Below are positions 14,960 to 23,549 of a stretch of DNA of 38,836 nucleotides, piece after piece. Position numbers and translations under genes: made by a program. How positions within the stretch are numbered: the first letter of the stretch is position 1; every line of letters starts with the position of its first letter. Source of the stretch: Sphingoaurantiacus capsulatus (lineage in GTDB: Bacteria; Pseudomonadota; Alphaproteobacteria; Sphingomonadales; Sphingomonadaceae); assembly GCF_042648405.1 (NCBI RefSeq), contig NZ_JBHRXV010000018.1, forward strand, positions 1 through 38,836. Reading direction: 5' to 3'. Below the pieces are notes generated by a model that saw only the letters and a program-made list of their open reading frames with translations, was not told the origin of the DNA and did not search any database.

Positions 14960-16476
14960 TCCGATCCCCCTTTGACGGTAAGCGCCTTCGGCAGCGTGAT
15001 GATGAAGGTCGCGCCGACGCCCAGCTCGCTCTCCACATTAATCGTTCCGCCCAGCCGGCGCACCAGCGCGCGAACATGCGCAAGGCCGATGCCTTCGCCG
15101 GGCCGATCCTGCGCGCCGGAACGGCGGAACAGGTCGAACACCCGATCGAAATCCGCCGCCGCGATGCCGCGGCCGTTGTCGGCGATGGCATATTCGTTGA
15201 CGGCGCCACGATCAACGCCGGTGACCCGGATCTGCCCGGGGCGCGACGCGTCGAGATATTTGACGGCGTTCTCGACGACGTTGCCGAATATCTGTTCGAG
15301 CGCCAGCCGGTCGCTCACCACCTCGGGGAGCGCCGCGACCTGGACGTCGACGCCCGCCGACTGGTGCTGGATGGCGCGCACGGCGTTCTCGACGAGCGCG
15401 GTCATCTCGATGCGTTCGGGGGTCAGCACCCGGCCGCCGGCGCGCGAAATCTTGAGGATGGCGTTGATCAGCCGGTCCATCTTCGACGTCGAGGCGCTGA
15501 TGAAGCCGATCGCTTCGGGCAGGTCTTCCTCGACCGCGAGGCGGGCGGCCGGTGTGTCGAGCGCCGGATTGGCGGCGACGGCGCTGGTGTGGAAGGTCTG
15601 AATCTCGCTGCGCACCGCGTTCAGCTCGCTGGTGAAGCCCATGATGTTGACCAGCGGCGCGCGCAGATCGTGGCTGACGATATAGGCGTAGCGCTGGATC
15701 TCCTCGTTCGCCGCCGTCAGGTCGGCGGTACGCTCGGCGACGCGCTTTTCGAGCCCGGTGTTGAGTTGCTGCAGCTCGGCGCCGGCGACTTCGAGCGCGG
15801 TCGTGTAGCGGCGCACCGAGCGAAAGGCGAGGATTGCCATGGTGAGGATCAACGTCAGACCGAGCAGCGTAACGCCGAGCAGCGCGTAGGCGCCGTAGCT
15901 CGCCTGTTTTGACCGCTCATCGAGCAGCCGCGCCTCGACGGTCAGGATGACGTCGAGGCGGCGGCGGATATCGTCCATCGCCGCCTTGCCGCGGTTGGTG
16001 CGGACCAGCGCGACGGCGTCCAAGGTGCGGTCGGCCCGGGTGAGCGCGACCAGTTCCTTCAGGTCCACCAGGCGTGCGGCGATCAGCGGCTCCAGGTCGC
16101 GAAGCCGCTGCTGCTGGGCCGCGTTGTCGGTGGTCAATCCGCGGATCGCTTCAAAATTCTCTTCCGCCGCGCGAAGGCCGTTCTCGTAGGTCTGCAGGTA
16201 GACGTCGCCGCCGACCAGCAGATAGCCGCGCTGCGCCGTCTCCGCCTGCTGCAGTGCGTTCAACAACCCGGTCGTACGCGTCTGCACCTCGAAGGTGTGA
16301 ACCACCCACTCATTCTGTGCGCGGCTGGTCAGCACCAGCCAGACGGTGGCGATGCCGACCAGCAGCAGCACGAGGAAGCCGGCGATCAGCGGCAACTGGC
16401 CGCGCGGACCAAGCAGGTTCGCGACGCTGGTGGGCTGGGCTGGCGGGGGGCTTGCCATGCGCGGGCGATAGGTCAC
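14956..16476 (-). CDS. CHASE3-domain membrane sensor histidine kinase
   Basis: About 506 residues. A first membrane helix (LPLIAGFLVLLLVGIATVWLVL, split here around residue 30-50), a periplasmic CHASE3 domain with QQAETAQRGYLLVGGD, a second helix near residues 197-217, a coiled coil (LQQLNTGLEKRVAERTADL), HisKA with the phospho-accepting His in IVSHDLRAPLVN, and a HATPase domain (NAVKYLD, DNGRGI, GEGIGLAHV). First gene of a three-gene, 4-base-overlapping signalling operon. GTG at 16476 or ATG at 16458 could be the start; neither has a clear ribosome binding site. The signal sensed is unknown. Confidence 0.92.
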   Translation of the reverse strand: MTYRPRMASPPPAQPTSVANLLGPRGQLPLIAGFLVLLLVGIATVWLVLTSRAQNEWVVHTFEVQTRTTGLLNALQQAETAQRGYLLVGGDVYLQTYENGLRAAEENFEAIRGLTTDNAAQQQRLRDLEPLIAARLVDLKELVALTRADRTLDAVALVRTNRGKAAMDDIRRRLDVILTVEARLLDERSKQASYGAYALLGVTLLGLTLILTMAILAFRSVRRYTTALEVAGAELQQLNTGLEKRVAERTADLTAANEEIQRYAYIVSHDLRAPLVNIMGFTSELNAVRSEIQTFHTSAVAANPALDTPAARLAVEEDLPEAIGFISASTSKMDRLINAILKISRAGGRVLTPERIEMTALVENAVRAIQHQSAGVDVQVAALPEVVSDRLALEQIFGNVVENAVKYLDASRPGQIRVTGVDRGAVNEYAIADNGRGIAAADFDRVFDLFRRSGAQDRPGEGIGLAHVRALVRRLGGTINVESELGVGATFIITLPKALTVKGGSE

Positions 16477-16630
16477 TGAAAATGCGTCGCCGTCAAGCAG
16501 ATGGCGGACAAAGCACCATCGCGCGGGCAGATCGTCAGGCCGGGCTAACCACGCCTAGGACGCTCTACTCGGCCTTGTGGTTGTTCCTGATCGTAAGTGT
16601 CCGACCGTATCCGCCCTTGATCCCGCCCTG
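16477..16630. other. Spacer between kinase operon and low-GC gene
   Basis: No gene, tRNA remnant or clear hairpin is visible. Composition changes from GC-rich to more balanced across this stretch, marking the left edge of the low-GC segment. I looked for a copy of the tRNA-Arg 3' end here and found none longer than about 5 bases. Confidence 0.5.
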
Positions 16631-17887
16631 TCATCTATCCAAGGCGAGCGACACGCCTTGCCGTCCATCGCCGACTTGAAAGCTCTTCAGTCTGGAAAGC
16701 TTGCCAAAGAAGGTTGTGGCAGCCGGCTGGCCCAGAGCGGCGATCAATAGCGCTTGGCCGATCCGCATGAATCGCTCCTCTGCTTCTTCTGGTGAGCTAG
16801 GCTGATTTACATTCAGCTTTAGCTTCAATTCTGTAGCTGCGAACTCCGTACCATTCACATAGTAAGCGAGATTATTCGGCAGCCCGCCTTGGCCGACCTC
16901 AAGATATGACGAGCTTGCAAACCATTCATCTTCAAATGAGCGATGATAATATCGGGTTGGGAGGCCTGCATCCTCGAGAAAATCTTTCGCCGCATAAGGC
17001 GACCAGCCGTCTTCGTGTGGTACGGCAGGTGGATTGGCTTCTCGCTTTGCAAGCATTTTTATCTCGGCGAAAGACTGGCGCAGGCTTTCCTCATCGGTAG
17101 CGTCAAAGCGTGCGTTGGACTGCTTCCAGCGCTGCAAGCCCCCTATGTCCCAACCGAATGTGCAGAAAGACTGCCATTTTGCGCGCGCGCGCAAATGCTC
17201 ATCAGGAATAGACCAAGGAAGCAGCGTAAAGACGCGTTCGTAAACCGAGTAGAGAACGACCAAGTACAAAAATGGCAGGAAGGCGAGTGTCAGTAAAATT
17301 GGGATGCCAAACTCCCGCAGCGTTTTCAACTTTGCAAAGTCTTCGGCGTCATGGAATGTGCGATAAAAGCTGTAGCCGAGATAGCCTAGGCCAATGATTG
17401 TAAGAAGGCCGCTTAAGAAGCGTTCAGCGGCCCTATGATCGGCATTCGATGCCGCCATAATTTTCATGAGGCCTAAGACGGTGATGATTGGCACCGCCAC
17501 CAATTCGACCAGCAGGCTGAATGAGTAGAATTCTACGACAAATGTTAGAGCGCCGGTTATTGCCAACGCCTCGCGAATAGCCTTCGCAAAGAAGGTGCGG
17601 TCCTCGCTAGCGCGATTGATATCTAGCAATGCCGCGAAAGCGAAAGAGATGGACCACAAGGCTGTTGTTTTAAGATTGCCCCACGTCCAAATGCCAACGT
17701 GCTCAAGCGCCACGACTATGAGGACTATGTACCCGGCGGAGAGTGCTAAGGTGCCGAGAATGGCGGGCTGACAGAAGGCGCGGGCCAGCCCGCCAAATGA
17801 CTTTCGCACCGGCGCTTTGGTTGCCGCCCAGCCAAGGATGGCCCCTAGCCAGATATAGCTGGCGATCTCGCGGTTGCTGAACTCCAT
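16631..17887 (-). CDS. Polytopic membrane protein of unknown function, low GC
   Basis: 418 residues from the ATG at 17887. The N-terminal half has about five to seven hydrophobic helices (SYIWLGAILGWAA, ILGTLALSAGYIVLIVVAL, LWSISFAFAALL, LLVELVAVPIITVLGL, FGIPILLTLAFLPFLYLVVL); the C-terminal 190 residues are soluble, with DGWSPYAAKDFLEDAGL and GGLPNNLAYYVNG. The pattern recalls a widespread family of uncharacterised membrane proteins; I know no function. The frame is open to 17983, but NREIASYIWLG looks like the natural N terminus. GC is about half in hand-counted lines against two-thirds or more nearby, and tRNA-Arg lies 127 bases away, suggesting horizontal acquisition. Confidence 0.82.
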   Translation of the reverse strand: MEFSNREIASYIWLGAILGWAATKAPVRKSFGGLARAFCQPAILGTLALSAGYIVLIVVALEHVGIWTWGNLKTTALWSISFAFAALLDINRASEDRTFFAKAIREALAITGALTFVVEFYSFSLLVELVAVPIITVLGLMKIMAASNADHRAAERFLSGLLTIIGLGYLGYSFYRTFHDAEDFAKLKTLREFGIPILLTLAFLPFLYLVVLYSVYERVFTLLPWSIPDEHLRARAKWQSFCTFGWDIGGLQRWKQSNARFDATDEESLRQSFAEIKMLAKREANPPAVPHEDGWSPYAAKDFLEDAGLPTRYYHRSFEDEWFASSSYLEVGQGGLPNNLAYYVNGTEFAATELKLKLNVNQPSSPEEAEERFMRIGQALLIAALGQPAATTFFGKLSRLKSFQVGDGRQGVSLALDR

Positions 17888-18013
17888 GCAGGAACAAAAC
17901 ATGAAAGCGGACGCTAGTCCAGCAACCTGAACCGCCTGAAAATGATTCGAATGCCGACACCGCCCGTGTCGCGCGTCGGCCATCTTTGGATGGGCAGGGG
18001 TATTAGGAGAAAG

Positions 18014-18090
<77 letters not shown>

Positions 18091-18137
18091 CTTGAGCCTG
18101 TGCGCCGCTTAACAAAGCGGACGCGTGCGCGCCAGCC

Positions 18138-18542
18138 CTAGTTGGTTGCGGCAGGCGCCGGCGGGGCGGCGGTGAAGCCGCCGAGGCCGCAGGAGGCGCC
18201 GGTGCGCGGGCCGCCGGCGGTGTGGATGACCGTGATGATGTCCGAGGTGCACAGCCGCTGGATCGAGGTCGAATAGGTAAAGGCCTTCTCGGCGCCGAGG
18301 CCGGGGCAGGCGTTGGGAAGGCTGTTCCTGAGCACGCTGCCGTCGCGCAGGTGGAAGTCGACGATGCGGTCGCTGACCACGCGCGCCTCGGCGATGCGCG
18401 CGAGGTCGACGCAGTTGCGCGAGGCGGCGGGCGCCTGCGCGGCCGGCTTCGGCGCGGCGGGTGGGGCCTTGGCGGTGGGCGCGCAGGAAGCGGCAAGACC
18501 GAGGGTCAGCAGGGCGGCAGTCGAGGCAAGGCTGAAACGCAT
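18138..18542 (-). CDS. Small lipoprotein, DUF6491-like
   Basis: 134 residues with a signal peptide and lipobox LAASC (Cys20), then an Ala/Pro/Lys-rich spacer (APPAAPKPAAQAPAAS) suited to crossing the periplasm. The domain from residue 43 contains CVDLARIAEARVVSDRIVDFHLRDGSVLRNSLP split into the recognisable blocks CVDL, RVVSDR and RNSLPNACPGLG, then YSTSIQRLC and DIITVI, a pattern I associate with DUF6491. Three or four cysteines could form disulfides. GGAG lies 7 bases before the ATG. Function unknown; the family assignment is from memory. Confidence 0.78.
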   Translation of the reverse strand: MRFSLASTAALLTLGLAASCAPTAKAPPAAPKPAAQAPAASRNCVDLARIAEARVVSDRIVDFHLRDGSVLRNSLPNACPGLGAEKAFTYSTSIQRLCTSDIITVIHTAGGPRTGASCGLGGFTAAPPAPAATN

Positions 18543-18657
18543 GCGGACGCTCCGGTAACGCTAAAGGTGTGACGGAGCCGACTGTGCCGGGGGAGGATAC
18601 GCAACGCAACAGAGCTACTGAACGCCCTGTTCTATTGCGCCACGCCTGAACCCGATC

Positions 18658-19335
18658 TTAACCCGGATTAACGTTTTTGGGTTCGAAGCGGCAGATGTCG
18701 ATCACCGGGCAGCGCCAGCAGTGCGGCTTGCGCGCCATGCAGGTGTAGCGGCCGTGCAGGATCAGCAGATGATGCGCCGGGTGGCGGTAGGGCTTGGGGA
18801 TCACCGCGATCAGCACGTCCTCGACCTGCCGCACGTCCTTGCCCGGCGCGAGGCCGGTGCGGTTGCAGACGCGGAAAATATGTGTGTCGACCGCGCAGGT
18901 GTCGTGGCCGAAGGCGATGTTGAGCACGACATTGGCGGTCTTGCGCCCGACGCCGGGCAGCGCCTCCAGCGCCTCGCGGTTGTCGGGCACCTGCCCGCCG
19001 TGCAGCTGGATCAGCGCTTCGGACAGCGCGATGACGTTCTTCGCCTTGGTGTTGAACAGGCCGATGGTCTTGATGTGCTCGCGCAACCGCTCCTCGCCGA
19101 GGTCGATCATCGCCTGCGGGTTCAGAACCTCCTCGAACAGCTTTCGCGTGGCGCGGTTGACGCCGGCGTCGGTGGCCTGCGCCGACAGCACCACCGCGAC
19201 GAGCAGCGTGTAGGCGTTGCTGTACTCGAGATCGCTCTTCGGATCGGGAATCGCCTCGGTCAGCCGGGCGAAGAAATCCTCGATCTCGTCTTTCGACAGG
19301 CGGGAACGCGGACGTCTTGCGCGGGTTGGCGGCAT
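18658..19335 (-). CDS. nth: Endonuclease III
   Basis: 225-residue DNA glycosylase/AP lyase removing oxidised pyrimidines in base excision repair. The helix-hairpin-helix LPGVGRKTANVVL carries catalytic Lys132, Asp150 is in AVDTHIFRV, and the [4Fe-4S] ligands are Cys199, Cys206, Cys209 and Cys215 (C-x6-C-x2-C-x5-C). The frame is open to 19371, but ATG 19335 avoids overlap with the divergent DUF2244 gene and gives a family-like N terminus. The two genes share a very short 23-base promoter space. Confidence 0.96.
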   Translation of the reverse strand: MPPTRARRPRSRLSKDEIEDFFARLTEAIPDPKSDLEYSNAYTLLVAVVLSAQATDAGVNRATRKLFEEVLNPQAMIDLGEERLREHIKTIGLFNTKAKNVIALSEALIQLHGGQVPDNREALEALPGVGRKTANVVLNIAFGHDTCAVDTHIFRVCNRTGLAPGKDVRQVEDVLIAVIPKPYRHPAHHLLILHGRYTCMARKPHCWRCPVIDICRFEPKNVNPG

Positions 19336-19358
19336 ATCGGATGAACTAGCGCAGCCCC

Positions 19359-19829
19359 ATGACCGCCGCACCCTATTTCGACCTGGTCCTGACGCCGAAC
19401 CGCTCGCTTGACCGCCGGCATGCGCGCTGGATCGTGCTCGGCGTCGGCGCGATCATGGGCCTGATGGCGCTTCGCATGCTGTGGCTGGGCGCCTGGCCGG
19501 TGGTGCCGTTCCTCATCCTCGACGTGGCATTAGTGGTCTGGGCGTTCCGCGCCAGCTACCGTTCGGGCCGCGGCTTCGAGACGCTGCGGCTCGATGCCGA
19601 CGACCTGGTGGTGCGCCGCACCTCGCCCGAGGGGCACGAGCGGCGCATCCGGCTGGAGCCGCTGTGGACGCGGGCGACGCTCGAACGGCTGGCGATGAAG
19701 CAGAACCGTCTGTGGCTGGTGGCGCGCGATACCCGCGTGTCGGTCGGGCGTTTCCTGTCGCCGGCCGAGCGCGAGGCGATCTACGAGGTGATCGCCGACG
19801 GGCTGGAACGGTTCAGGCGCCGGGGATAG
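19359..19829 (+). CDS. DUF2244 family membrane protein
   Basis: 156 residues with PYFDLVLTPNRSL at the start, a motif typical of DUF2244 proteins, followed by two membrane helices (about residues 24-45 and 46-66) and a cytoplasmic C-terminal domain (LRLDADDLVVRR, VSVGRFLSPAEREAI). Members are small inner-membrane proteins of alphaproteobacteria often encoded beside nth, as here. No biochemical role is established. Confidence 0.88.
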   Translation: MTAAPYFDLVLTPNRSLDRRHARWIVLGVGAIMGLMALRMLWLGAWPVVPFLILDVALVVWAFRASYRSGRGFETLRLDADDLVVRRTSPEGHERRIRLEPLWTRATLERLAMKQNRLWLVARDTRVSVGRFLSPAEREAIYEVIADGLERFRRRG

Positions 19830-19849
19830 GCCCGCTCATCACCCTCAGC

Positions 19850-19953
19850 CGTCATTCCCGCGAAGGCGGGAATCCATCCCGATACATATAGCGCCCGCGA
19901 AAGCGGGCAGGTTTCTGCTGCTGGACTGGATCCCCGCCTTCGCGGGGATGACG
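19850..19953. repeat. Paired inverted palindromic repeat (REP/BIME-like)
   Basis: The left arm at 19850-19879 (CGTCATTCCCGCGAAGGCGG and on) and the right arm at about 19924-19953 are inverted copies of about 30 bases with a few mismatches; each contains its own small hairpin (CCCGCGAAGGCGGG). A third hairpin, GCCCGC-GAAA-GCGGGC, sits between them at 19893-19908. The motif is familiar as a dispersed intergenic repeat in proteobacterial genomes. It lies between the convergent DUF2244 and dapB genes and may serve as a bidirectional terminator. Confidence 0.8.
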
Positions 19954-19967
19954 ATGAAGAGCGGGGC

Positions 19968-20747
19968 TTAGAGCCCCAGCACATCCCGCATCGAATAGCG
20001 CCCCGGTTTCTTCCCCGCGAGCCAGGCGGCGGCCTTGATGGCGCCGCGCGCAAAGATCTCGCGTGTCTCGGCGCGGTGGCCGAGTTCGATGCGTTCGCCG
20101 TCGGCGGCGAGGATGACCAGATGATCGCCGGCGACCGAGCCGCCGCGCAACGACGCGAAACCGATGTCGCCCGCCTTGCGTGCGCCGGTGATACCGTCGC
20201 GGCCGCGCGCCGATCGCTTCTTCAGGTCGACGCCGCGGCCCTTCGCCGCCGCCTCGCCGAGCAGCAGTCCGGTGCCCGAGGGCGCGTCGACCTTGTGGCG
20301 GTGGTGCATCTCGACGATCTCGATGTCCCATTCGTCGCCGAGCTTCGCCGCGGCCTGCTCGACGAGCGCGGCGACCAGATTGACGCCGAGGCTGGTGTTG
20401 CCGGTCTGCAGCACGGCGACGTCGCCCGCCGCCGCGTCGATCAGCTTGTGATGCTTCGCCTCGAGGCCGGTGGTGCCGATGACGATCGGCGTCTTCGCCT
20501 CGATCGCCGCCTCGAGATTGCCGGCGAGCGCGGCGGGTGTGGTGAAATCGATGAGCACCTTGCAGGCATGCGCCAGCGCCAGTGGGTTGCTGCAGACGAT
20601 CAACCCGTCCTTCAGCTTGGTGCCGACGATCGAATGTCCCGCGCGCTCGACCGCGCCGCCGAGCGACAGGCCGTCGGCGTCGTTAAGCTCCGCGATGATC
20701 GCCTGCCCCATGCGCCCGCCCGCGCCCAGCACGCCTACTTTCACCAT
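19968..20747 (-). CDS. dapB: 4-hydroxy-tetrahydrodipicolinate reductase
   Basis: 259-residue NAD(P)H-dependent reductase of the lysine/diaminopimelate pathway. The nucleotide-binding loop is GVLGAGGRMGQ at the N terminus, and the catalytic block MHHRHKVDAPSGT contains the His and Lys needed for catalysis; GNTSLGVNLVAALV is also characteristic. The start is ATG 20747, with GGGGAG 5 bases upstream; the frame is open further to 20855 but that part has no family resemblance and would run into the divergent symporter promoter. Confidence 0.97.
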   Translation of the reverse strand: MVKVGVLGAGGRMGQAIIAELNDADGLSLGGAVERAGHSIVGTKLKDGLIVCSNPLALAHACKVLIDFTTPAALAGNLEAAIEAKTPIVIGTTGLEAKHHKLIDAAAGDVAVLQTGNTSLGVNLVAALVEQAAAKLGDEWDIEIVEMHHRHKVDAPSGTGLLLGEAAAKGRGVDLKKRSARGRDGITGARKAGDIGFASLRGGSVAGDHLVILAADGERIELGHRAETREIFARGAIKAAAWLAGKKPGRYSMRDVLGL

Positions 20748-20857
20748 TGCGGCTCCCCTTGTTCGTGACGCTCTCATGGCAGAGTTCGGCGGGTGTGGCA
20801 TCAATTCTTGCCAAGGGAGGCTGGACTCTCTCTGATGACCGCCGGGGGAGTTCACCG
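20748..20857. other. Divergent dapB/symporter promoter spacer
   Basis: This 110-base spacer should hold the promoters of both dapB and the symporter gene. The symporter ribosome binding site is GGGGGAG at 20844-20850. No clear operator dyad was seen. Confidence 0.4.
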
Positions 20858-22099
20858 ATGATAAAAAAGGGACGCGCGGCTCTGGCGCGGATGCCGGCGC
20901 CGGGCTGGATGATGCTGGCGCTGGTCGCCGGCTTCACGGCGGGGACGCTGGTCGGCGACGAGCCGGCGGCGCTGACCGTCGCGGGGCTGGTCGGCGGCGT
21001 CTGGCTCGATGCGCTGCGCATGACGATCGTGCCGCTGGTGTTCGCGCTGGTGGTGACCGGTGTGGCGGGCCTTCGGCTCGGCGCGCAGGGTGAGGCGACC
21101 CGGCTCGGGCAGCGGTTGCCGGTGGTGCTGGCGGCGCTGCTGGTGATGTCGGCGGTGATCGGTGCGATCGTCGCGCCGCTGCTGATCGGCTTTTTCACCC
21201 TCGCGCCCGAGAGCCTGACCGCGCTGCGCACCATGTTCCCGGCGACGCCGCCACCGCCCGCGACCGGCGCGGTGGAGGCGGTGCGCGCGCTGATCCCGAC
21301 CAATGTCGTCGCCTCGGCCGCGGCGGGGGCGATCGTGCCGCTCGTGCTGTTCGCGCTGGTGCTCGGGCTGGCGCTCGGCAAGGTCGAGGCGGAACGCGCC
21401 CGCGCGCTGCTGCAGCCGCTGCACGGCCTTGCCGATGCGATGGTCGTCGTCGTCGGCTGGGTTCTGCGCGTCGCGCCGATCGGCATCGCCGCGCTCGCCT
21501 TCACCGTCGGCGCGACGGCGGGGGTGACGCTGATCGCGATGCTCGGCCAGTATCTCGCCGCGTCGCTGACGCTATCCCTGCTGATGATCGGCATCGGCTA
21601 CCTCATCGCTCGCGTCGCCGGCGGCATCCCGGTCGGGCGCTTCGTTCGCGCCGCCGCGCCGGCGCAGGCGGTGGCGGCGGGCACGCAATCGTCGCTCGCC
21701 AGCCTGCCGGCGATGCTGCTGAGCGCCAAGGCGATGGGCATCGAGGAGCGCGACGCCTCGGTCGCGCTGCCGGTCGCGGTGGCGGTTTTCAAGATCACCG
21801 CGCCCTGCAACACGCTGCTGATGGCGCTGACCATCGCCTGGATGGCGGGGATCGATGTGACGCCGGGGCAGGTGATGCTGGCGATCCCGCTCGCGATCCT
21901 GTCGAGCCTGATGATCCTCAGCCTGCCCGGCGCGATCAGCTTCTATGCCGGCACGGCGCCGACCATCATCGCGCTCGGCGCACCGATCGAACTGCTGCCG
22001 ATCCTGATGGCGGTGGATGTGATCCCCGACATGTTCCGGACGATCGCCAACGTCACCTACGACCTCGTCGCGACGGCGGTGGCGGCGCGCCATGACTAG
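20858..22099 (+). CDS. Dicarboxylate/amino acid:cation symporter
   Basis: 413-residue secondary transporter of the DctA/GltP (SLC1-like) family. Hydrophobic helices run through the chain; the Ser-rich re-entrant loop is at GTQSSLASLPAML, the cation/substrate region at FKITAPCNTLL (where many relatives have an NMDGT-like loop in the same place), and the C-terminal VDVIPDMFRTIANVT carries the Asp and Arg/Asn positions typical of the binding site. The start is ATG 20858 with GGGGGAG 7 bases upstream. The sirtuin gene begins 8 bases before its stop. Substrate (dicarboxylate or amino acid) is not certain. Confidence 0.9.
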   Translation: MIKKGRAALARMPAPGWMMLALVAGFTAGTLVGDEPAALTVAGLVGGVWLDALRMTIVPLVFALVVTGVAGLRLGAQGEATRLGQRLPVVLAALLVMSAVIGAIVAPLLIGFFTLAPESLTALRTMFPATPPPPATGAVEAVRALIPTNVVASAAAGAIVPLVLFALVLGLALGKVEAERARALLQPLHGLADAMVVVVGWVLRVAPIGIAALAFTVGATAGVTLIAMLGQYLAASLTLSLLMIGIGYLIARVAGGIPVGRFVRAAAPAQAVAAGTQSSLASLPAMLLSAKAMGIEERDASVALPVAVAVFKITAPCNTLLMALTIAWMAGIDVTPGQVMLAIPLAILSSLMILSLPGAISFYAGTAPTIIALGAPIELLPILMAVDVIPDMFRTIANVTYDLVATAVAARHD

Positions 22100-22796
22100 G
22101 CGGCGCCGCATCGTCATTCTGACCGGCGCTGGCATTTCCGCTGAGTCCGGTGTGCCCACCTTCCGGGGGCCCGACGGGTTGTGGGAGGGACACCGCGTCG
22201 AGGATGTCGCGACGCCCGAAGCGTTCGCGCGCGATCCGGTACTGGTGCAGCGTTTCTATGATGCACGGCGGGCGGCGCTGGCGAAGGTGGCGCCCAATGC
22301 AGCGCATGACGCGCTGGCACGGCTGGATCGCGACTTCGACGGCGAGCTTCTGATCGTCACGCAGAATGTCGATGACCTGCACGAGCGCGCCGGGGCGACG
22401 CGGCTGCTGCATATGCATGGCGAGCTGAAGCGGGCGCTGTGCCGGGGGTGCGGGGAGTCGCATGTGTGGGAAGGGACGCTGATCGACGATCCGGCCTGCC
22501 CGGGCTGCGGGGCGAAGAAGCTCAGGCCCGATATCGTCTGGTTCGGCGAGATGCCCTATGAGATGGACCGGATCGAGCGGGCGCTGGCGAAGGCCGATCT
22601 GTTCGTGTCGATCGGCACCTCGGGCGCGGTCTATCCGGCGGCGGGTTATGTGCAGGCGGCGCGCTATCACGGCGCCGACACGCTGGAGATCAATCTGGAG
22701 CCCTCGGCGGGCACCGGCTGGTTCGCCGAGGCGCGGCACGGGCCGGCGGGGACGCTGGTGCCGACGTGGGTGGATGAGGTTTTGGGAGCGCGCTGA
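22092..22796 (+). CDS. cobB: CobB-type NAD-dependent protein deacylase (sirtuin)
   Basis: 234-residue Sir2-family enzyme removing acyl groups from lysines using NAD. GAGISAESGVPTFRG binds NAD, TQNVDDLH (90-97) follows, His109 in HMHGEL is the catalytic base, and the zinc ligands are Cys117, Cys120, Cys136 and Cys139. Tyr56 and Arg59 (FYDARR) match the Tyr/Arg pair that lets class III sirtuins such as SIRT5 and CobB accept succinyl-lysine. It overlaps the symporter gene by 8 bases, so the two are co-translated. Confidence 0.95.
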   Translation: MTRRRRIVILTGAGISAESGVPTFRGPDGLWEGHRVEDVATPEAFARDPVLVQRFYDARRAALAKVAPNAAHDALARLDRDFDGELLIVTQNVDDLHERAGATRLLHMHGELKRALCRGCGESHVWEGTLIDDPACPGCGAKKLRPDIVWFGEMPYEMDRIERALAKADLFVSIGTSGAVYPAAGYVQAARYHGADTLEINLEPSAGTGWFAEARHGPAGTLVPTWVDEVLGAR

Positions 22797-22809
22797 CGGT
22801 TGAGCTGCG

Positions 22810-22920
22810 TCCCCTCCCCTTGCAGGGGAGGGACAGGGTGGGGTCGACGATTGGGCGACCCGCCTCGGCTTCCAGACGTACCGTCGACCCCGCCCCAACC
22901 CTCCCCTGAGAGGGGAGGGA
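22810..22920. repeat. Inverted repeat element between convergent genes
   Basis: Left arm 22810-22849 and right arm 22882-22920 are near-perfect inverted copies of about 39 bases; each contains a hairpin of CCCTCCCC/GGGGAGGG type and both end in GTCGACG at the inner side. The 32-base centre is unrelated. The element fills the space between the convergent sirtuin and LysE genes and could form a large cruciform or a bidirectional terminator. Confidence 0.8.
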
Positions 22921-22925
22921 GCAAG

Positions 22926-23549
22926 TCAGCGTTTGCTGAACGCGAGTTGCAGCGCGAGACCGGCCATCGCGGTGCCGGCGAGCCAGCGGGCGGCGCGGAC
23001 GAGCGAGGGGCGGTCGCGGAATGACGCCGCGGCGCGGGCGGCGGCGAGGGCGACGATAGCGTTCACGACGGTGCCGCTGAGGTTGAACGACAGGCCGAGC
23101 CACAGGATGGCGAAACTGGCGTCGCCGCTGCCGGCGTAGATGAACTGCGGCAGGAAGGCGAGGAAGAACAGGCCGACCTTGGGGTTGAGCACATTCACCA
23201 GCGTTGCCGAGCGGAAGGCCTGCGCGGCGGTGAGCGCGGGAGCGGCGGTCGCCTCGGCGAACGCGGGGGCGCGGAACAAGCCCCACGCCATGTAGAGCAG
23301 ATAGGCGGCGCCGAGCCATTTGAGGACAGCGAAAGCTTCTGCCGAGGCGGCGATCAGCGCGGACAGGCCGATGACGGCGGCGGCGATATGGACGAAGCAG
23401 CCCGCGGCGATGCCCAGTGCCGCGGCGAGGCCGACCCGAACTCCGCCCCGTGCGGCGGACGTGGCGACGAAGGTCATGTCGGCGCCGGGCACGATGTTGA
23501 GCGCGAGGCTCGCCAGCGCGAAGGCGAGGAAGCCGGCGAGGTCAGGCAT
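22926..23549 (-). CDS. LysE family translocator
   Basis: 207-residue inner-membrane exporter of the LysE/RhtB family. The start is typical (FLAFALASLALNIVPGADMTFV, split into LNIVPGADM as the key motif), followed by about six helices; AYLLYMAWGLFR and NPKVGLFFLAFLPQF are signature segments. Members export amino acids or homoserine-lactone-like compounds; the substrate here is unknown. The ATG overlaps the GNAT gene stop by 8 bases. Last gene of the long minus-strand run. Confidence 0.92.
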   Translation of the reverse strand: MPDLAGFLAFALASLALNIVPGADMTFVATSAARGGVRVGLAAALGIAAGCFVHIAAAVIGLSALIAASAEAFAVLKWLGAAYLLYMAWGLFRAPAFAEATAAPALTAAQAFRSATLVNVLNPKVGLFFLAFLPQFIYAGSGDASFAILWLGLSFNLSGTVVNAIVALAAARAAASFRDRPSLVRAARWLAGTAMAGLALQLAFSKR

